From NCBI RefSeq assembly GCF_018128065.1, contig NZ_CP072360.1, positions 624,501 to 688,500 of the forward strand: DNA of 64,000 bases, read 5' to 3'. A program made the translations under genes and the position numbers. Positions 59,823 through 64,000 of this stretch are shown here, piece after piece. The notes under the pieces are model-generated. The model did no database searches. It was given only the letters and a program-made list of their open reading frames with translations, and was not told the DNA's origin. The stretch is from Prevotella melaninogenica. GTDB lineage: Bacteria > Bacteroidota > Bacteroidia > Bacteroidales > Bacteroidaceae. Position 1 is the stretch's first letter. Each line of letters opens with the position of its first letter.

Positions 59823-60491
59823 TTACTCCGTTGGTTTTATAAACTTTCCATAAAGGAATCCACCCAATCCTGCAGCAATAATGACATAGACGGGATTGAC
59901 ACCTAACAGCCAAATGGCAACGGCTGTGACAATAGGAATCCAACAGTTTGCCAATGATATTTTTGCACTCTTAGCCAACGTAAAGGTTGGTGCTGCAATC
60001 AAAGCCACTACGGCAGGGCGTATTCCACGGAACATTGCGGCCACCCAAGGGATGTCCATAAACTGATGGAAGAAGAGGGCGATGCCGAGAATGATAAGGA
60101 AAGAGGGAAGGATAACGCCCAAGCAGGTACAAATCGCCCCCGGTGTCTTCCGCATCTTATAGCCAACAAAGACACTGATATTAGCCGCAAAGACACCCGG
60201 ACAGCTTTGTGCGACAGCTATCAGGTCAACGAATTGGTCTTCAGGAATCCACTTTTTCTTCACTACGACCTCATTTTGAATGATTGATATCATAGCATAG
60301 CCACCCCCAAGTGTAAAAGCTCCAATCTTAAAGAAGGTTTTGAAAGCTTCCCAGTAGAAGTTTTTGGGTGATGGGGGTTGGGGGTTGAGTGTTGGGGGTT
60401 GGGGGTTGGGTGTTGATGAATAGTTTTGTTTGTACACTGTGACTGGTTTTTTGTGGTGAGATGAATATGGGATAAGTACAGATACCCCCAT
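59823..60491 (-). CDS. Chromate-type transporter half, first, with repeat-derived N-terminus
   Basis: A 222-residue CHR-family half. The conserved core starts at FYWEAFKTFFKIGAFTLGGGY (about residue 45), with AVAQSCPGVFAANISVFVG. The first 44 residues are foreign to the family. Residues about 25-43 (STPNPQPPTLNPQPPSPK) come from an AACACCCAAC-type minisatellite at 60362-60415, and the ATG itself lies inside a hairpin arm (60481-60537). No Met separates these from the core, so the true start is uncertain. It pairs with the half at 59044. Confidence 0.85.
   Translation of the reverse strand: MGVSVLIPYSSHHKKPVTVYKQNYSSTPNPQPPTLNPQPPSPKNFYWEAFKTFFKIGAFTLGGGYAMISIIQNEVVVKKKWIPEDQFVDLIAVAQSCPGVFAANISVFVGYKMRKTPGAICTCLGVILPSFLIILGIALFFHQFMDIPWVAAMFRGIRPAVVALIAAPTFTLAKSAKISLANCWIPIVTAVAIWLLGVNPVYVIIAAGLGGFLYGKFIKPTE
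60362..60415. repeat. TTGGGGG minisatellite in the transporter frame
   Basis: GGGGGTTGGGGGTTGAGTG and GGGGGTTGGGGGTTGGGTG repeat with a 21-nt period made of 7-nt words. It is translated on the minus strand as a Pro/Asn/Gln-rich stretch. G-rich on the plus strand, so G-quadruplex formation is conceivable. It is related to 43227-43295 and 61351-61383. Confidence 0.75.
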
Positions 60492-60537
60492 CTGTTCACA
60501 TATACCTTTTAGGTAATATAACTCAGATGAGGGTGTC
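60481..60537 (-). terminator. Long-loop hairpin between purL and the transporter gene
   Basis: Arms of 14 nt (60481-60494 and 60524-60537) pair at 13 positions including one wobble, with one mismatch, and a TACCTTTTAGGTA-type hairpin inside. It lies 70 nt after the purL stop on the minus strand. Its distal arm contains the ATG at 60491. It could terminate purL or attenuate the transporter gene; no U-tract follows. Confidence 0.45.
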
Positions 60538-60606
60538 TCTTGTGTTGTCTTTATATATTAAAGGTGTGCTAATATGCTTCACCTTTAAGTAGGGAGAAGC
60601 AAGTTC

Positions 60607-63600
60607 TTAGAGCTTGCTTTCAACCCACTTGCGAGCATTTACAAATGCCTCAATCCATGGTGTAACCTCGTCCTGACGACGCTCACGTGGATAGTAAGCC
60701 TGCTGCCATGGGAAGATAGCGCGCTCCAAGTGTGGCATCATTGCAAGGTGGCGACCGTCTGCAGAGCAGATACCTGCTACATTATAGTCAGAGCCGTTAG
60801 GGTTGCCTGGATATTCAGCGTAGTTGTATTTAGCGATGATATTGTACTTATCTTCTGCCTCTGGGAGGTAGAAACGACCCTCACCGTGTGCTACCCAGAT
60901 ACCGAGTTTGTTACCGCTCAAAGAACCGAACATTACACTATTGTTCTGTGGAATGGTCAAGTTCAAGAATGAACTCTCAAACTTCTTGCTGGTATTGTGG
61001 CAGAGGTGAGCACGATGCTTGTGCTCTGGATTGATAAGGTTCAACTCAACCATCAACTGACAACCGTTACAGATACCCAATGAAAGTGTATCTTTGCGTG
61101 CATAGAAGCGGTCAAGTGCCTGCTTAGCCTTTGGGTTATAGAGGAAAGCACCAGCCCATCCCTTTGCAGAACCAAGTACGTCTGAGTTAGAGAAGCCACC
61201 GCAGAAGACAATCATATTTACTTCTTCCAAAGTCTCACGACCAGTGATAAGGTCGGTCATCATGACGTCTTTCACCTCAAAGCCTGCCAAATAGAGTGCG
61301 TAAGCCATCTCACGCTCACCATTGGTACCCTTCTCACGAATGATAGCTGCCTTTGGTGTTTGGTGATGGGTGTTAGGTGTTGAAGTCTTCCAACGGTCTG
61401 CATCGAGTTCGTACTGCTGGAGAGTACCTGTAAAGTCTGCATTAAACTTCATCTCGATTGGCTGCTTCTTATAGTTCTGGCAACGCTTCTTAGCCATGCC
61501 GTTCATACTCTGTTTGCGGTCGAGCAGATAAGATGTCTTATACCATGTCTCGCGCAATGCATCAATATCGAACGCTGCCTTCCAGTCGCCATCAGCAATA
61601 CTGAGCGTGCGTTTGTCAGGACTTGGTATACCGATACGAGCAAAGCCGATGCAGTTCTCTGTCAAGAACTCTTTGACTTCTTCCTTATGTTCATCAGCAA
61701 CCTGGATAACAACACCTGGATTCTCTGCAAAAAGCTTCTTGATTACATCATCACCCTTGATATCGTGGAGGTTGATATGCAAACCACCTTCTGTATTAGC
61801 AAAGGTCATCTCAAGCAGTGTTGTAATCAAACCACCTGCAGAAATGTCGTGTCCAGCAAGTATCCATCCACGGCGAATCATCTCCTGTACGGTATCGAAA
61901 CAGTCGCAGAAGTACTGTGGTTCTTTTACGGTTGGAACGTCACTACCAATCTTTCCAAGGCTCTGTGCAAAGGCTGAACCACCTAAACGCTGCTCGTCAA
62001 AACTGAAGTCGATATGATAGAGGCGTGTGTTCTTATCATTCACAAGTACTGGAGAAACGACCTGACGCACGTCGCTCACTTCACCACCACTGGTAACAAT
62101 GACGGTTCCTGGAGAGATAATCTTATCTCCATTAGGATATTGCTGGGTCAGAGATAGTGAATCCTTACCTGTTGGAACGTTCACACCGATAGCGCAGCAG
62201 AAGTCTGACAAAGCCTTAACCGCACTATAAAGACGAGCATCTTCACCCTTCTGTGAGCGACAAGGCCACATCCAGTTGGCTGAAAGACTCAGGCTATCCA
62301 TGCCGTCTGCCAATGGCGCCCATACGATGTTGGTCAATGATTCAGCTACGGAAAGGACAGAGCCTGCCTCTGGTGATGCGAGTCCTGCCTGTGGAGCGTG
62401 ACCGAGTGCGGTTGCGATACCCTTATGACCACGATAGTCTAAGGCTACAACACCACAGTCTGAGAGTGGCAATTGAATCTCACCCTGACACTGCTGACGA
62501 GCAACCTTACCTGTTACGGAGCGGTCAACCTTATTCGTCAGCCAGTCTTTACATGCCACAGCTTCTAACTGAAGCACACGCTGGAGGTATTCCTCCACCT
62601 TATTTATACTATAAGAAACATTCTCATATTTACGCTCAATGGTCTCATCCTTCATAATAGTCTTTGGAGAATGACCGAACATCTGAGCTACGTCTAAGTC
62701 GAATGGTTTTACGCCATCGCCCTGTACAAATGTGAAGTGGGCGTCACCTGTTGTCTCACCAACAACATACATTGGAGCACGTTCACGCTCGGCAATCTTC
62801 TTCACGTGGTCAAGATGCTTCTCGTCGATGAGCAAGCCCATGCGCTCTTGTGACTCGTTGGCAATGATTTCCTTGGCACTCAATGTCTTGTCACCGATAG
62901 GCAACTGTGACATATCAATCTTGCCACCACATTCTTCAACAAGCTCACTCAAACAATTTAGGTGTCCTGCAGAACCGTGGTCGTGGATAGAAACAACTGG
63001 GTTGTTGTCTTCTTCTACCAATGCACGTACGAGGTTATAGGCACGTTTCTGCATCTCTGGGTTAGCACGCTGTATGGCATTCAACTCGATACCATTTGAA
63101 TAACGACCCGTATCAACTGATGATACAGAACCGCCACCAAGTCCGATGCGGTAGTTATCGCCACCAACGACAACTACCTTGTTACCAGCCTGTGGCTCAC
63201 CCTTCAGACAGTCGCGCTTAGCACCATAACCTACACCACCAGCAAGCATAATCACCTTGTCGTAAGCATACTTCTCACCATTCTCTTGATGCTCAAATGT
63301 GAGTAGTGAACCAGTAATTAAAGGCTGACCAAACTTATTACCGAAATCACTTGCACCATTAGATGCCTTGATCAGAATCTGCTCTGGAGTCTGATAGAGC
63401 CACTGACGAACAGGAAGGATGTCTTCCCAATCACGTAGGGCTGGAGTTGTTCCGTCATCTTCTGTCAGACGAGGGTAAGCGGTCATATATACTGCTGTTC
63501 CTGCAATGGGCCATGAACCAACGCCACCACCCATACGGTCACGAATCTCACCACCCGTACCTGTTGCTGCTCCATTGAATGGCTCAACGGTAGTAGGGAA

Positions 63601-64000
63601 GTTGTGGGTCTCGGCTTTCAGAGAGATAACACTCTCGATAGGCTTCACACGGAAATAGTCGGATGTGCTCTGGTTTGCTGGTGCAAACTGCTCAATCTCT
63701 GGACCTTGTGCGAAAGCTACGTTATCTTTATAAGCTGAAAGAATCTTACCGGGATTCTCTTTCGTTGTCTTCTTGATGAGGCTGAAGAGACTGCTCTCCA
63801 TCACTTTACCGTCAATGACGAACTCACCACCGAAGATCTTATGGCGGCAATGCTCAGAGTTAATCTGTGCGAAACCGAAGATTTCAGAGTCGGTGAGTGA
63901 TCGGCCGTTCTGCTTCTCAATCTTATGGAGATACTCCATCTCCTCAGGTGAGAGTGCTAAGCCTTCCTCTTCGTTGAACTTCTCTAAGTCCTCTACACGC
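60607..64000 (-). CDS. purL: Phosphoribosylformylglycinamidine synthase, single chain (5' end outside window)
   Basis: PurL converts FGAR, glutamine and ATP to FGAM in purine synthesis. The open frame runs off the window end; 1131 codons are seen of a protein usually near 1240. Synthetase motifs include FGFAQINSEHCRHKIF, SLKAETHNFPTTVEPFNGA, HDHGSAGHLNCLSELVEE and GKDSLSLTQQYP. The glutaminase domain has the nucleophile in SLGICNGCQLMVELN. The linker between the two halves holds TSTPNTHHQTPKAA, encoded by a GGTGTTTGGTGATGGGTG-like repeat at 61351-61383 and unlike the flanking sequence. It is upstream of the transporter pair on the same strand. Confidence 0.96.
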   Translation of the reverse strand, partial: RVEDLEKFNEEEGLALSPEEMEYLHKIEKQNGRSLTDSEIFGFAQINSEHCRHKIFGGEFVIDGKVMESSLFSLIKKTTKENPGKILSAYKDNVAFAQGPEIEQFAPANQSTSDYFRVKPIESVISLKAETHNFPTTVEPFNGAATGTGGEIRDRMGGGVGSWPIAGTAVYMTAYPRLTEDDGTTPALRDWEDILPVRQWLYQTPEQILIKASNGASDFGNKFGQPLITGSLLTFEHQENGEKYAYDKVIMLAGGVGYGAKRDCLKGEPQAGNKVVVVGGDNYRIGLGGGSVSSVDTGRYSNGIELNAIQRANPEMQKRAYNLVRALVEEDNNPVVSIHDHGSAGHLNCLSELVEECGGKIDMSQLPIGDKTLSAKEIIANESQERMGLLIDEKHLDHVKKIAERERAPMYVVGETTGDAHFTFVQGDGVKPFDLDVAQMFGHSPKTIMKDETIERKYENVSYSINKVEEYLQRVLQLEAVACKDWLTNKVDRSVTGKVARQQCQGEIQLPLSDCGVVALDYRGHKGIATALGHAPQAGLASPEAGSVLSVAESLTNIVWAPLADGMDSLSLSANWMWPCRSQKGEDARLYSAVKALSDFCCAIGVNVPTGKDSLSLTQQYPNGDKIISPGTVIVTSGGEVSDVRQVVSPVLVNDKNTRLYHIDFSFDEQRLGGSAFAQSLGKIGSDVPTVKEPQYFCDCFDTVQEMIRRGWILAGHDISAGGLITTLLEMTFANTEGGLHINLHDIKGDDVIKKLFAENPGVVIQVADEHKEEVKEFLTENCIGFARIGIPSPDKRTLSIADGDWKAAFDIDALRETWYKTSYLLDRKQSMNGMAKKRCQNYKKQPIEMKFNADFTGTLQQYELDADRWKTSTPNTHHQTPKAAIIREKGTNGEREMAYALYLAGFEVKDVMMTDLITGRETLEEVNMIVFCGGFSNSDVLGSAKGWAGAFLYNPKAKQALDRFYARKDTLSLGICNGCQLMVELNLINPEHKHRAHLCHNTSKKFESSFLNLTIPQNNSVMFGSLSGNKLGIWVAHGEGRFYLPEAEDKYNIIAKYNYAEYPGNPNGSDYNVAGICSADGRHLAMMPHLERAIFPWQQAYYPRERRQDEVTPWIEAFVNARKWVESKL
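61351..61383 (-). repeat. Minisatellite-derived linker in purL
   Basis: TTTGGTGTTTGGTGATGGG, then TGTTAGGTGTTG on the plus strand. On the minus strand it reads as CAACACCTAACACCC followed by ATCACC words, like the intergenic repeat at 43227-43295. It is in frame and falls exactly in the PurL interdomain linker. Confidence 0.6.

Noticed and set aside
59044..60491. Transporter pair as a split or broken long chrA gene
   Set aside because: Short-chain CHR transporters are normally two separate half-size genes, and both halves have intact family motifs.

Overview
The window reads as chromosomal DNA of a Bacteroidales bacterium, most likely an oral Prevotella. The evidence is the uninterrupted dcw (division and cell wall) gene order, type III glutamine synthetase (GlnN), a glycine-lipid acyltransferase pair, a DUF4290-murA pair, a meso-DAP type MurE, and promoters of the Bacteroidetes form TTTG-N20-TAnnTTTG rather than -35/-10 boxes. 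The genus comes from gene content; the species is not determined. No tRNA, rRNA, CRISPR array, transposase or prophage gene was seen.

Region 1 (1-13330, minus strand) is the dcw cluster, transcribed mraZ, rsmH-ftsL, ftsI, murE, mraY, murD, ftsW, murG, murC, ftsQ. It makes UDP-MurNAc-pentapeptide and lipid II and the septal synthase. A triplet of MraZ boxes at 10-bp spacing lies at the mraZ promoter. Region 2 (14000-18340, plus) holds a glsA/glsB-like pair and glnN. Region 3 (18341-30300) is sparse accessory and housekeeping DNA: a membrane AraC regulator, a Pif1-like helicase, a tiny membrane protein in its own transcription unit, a DUF2400 protein, a thiol peroxidase, an M13 peptidase and an AAA/DUF4143 ATPase behind a striking operator array. 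Region 4 (30439-49357) is envelope biogenesis: a DUF2339 membrane protein, a LicD/cytidylyltransferase/SDR set, a Wzx-type flippase with acetyltransferase and glycosyltransferase, two tandem paralogous polytopic proteins, and an operon of a phosphoethanolamine-transferase-like enzyme, two acyltransferases, a UbiA prenyltransferase, a HAD phosphatase and GtrA. Region 5 (49691-64000) is housekeeping: yicC-gmk-nadD, tsaB, DUF4290, murA, rimM, dxr, rseP, a split chromate-type transporter and purL, which runs off the window end.

The most unusual feature is the non-coding DNA. At least nine intergenic arrays, built from four unrelated sequence families, all repeat with an exact period of 22 bp. A tenth, in front of the DUF4143 ATPase gene, has four 18-nt palindromes at exactly 33 bp. 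A separate hairpin repeat family sits 3 to 6 bases after stop codons and, in inverted pairs, reaches into the N-termini of the next genes. One such pair brackets a DUF559 nuclease domain now fused in frame to guanylate kinase.

Four coding regions (ftsQ, murD, the DUF2339 gene and rsmH/ftsL) each look one A or T short in a homopolymer. Assembly error is the simplest explanation and should be excluded before any biological reading.
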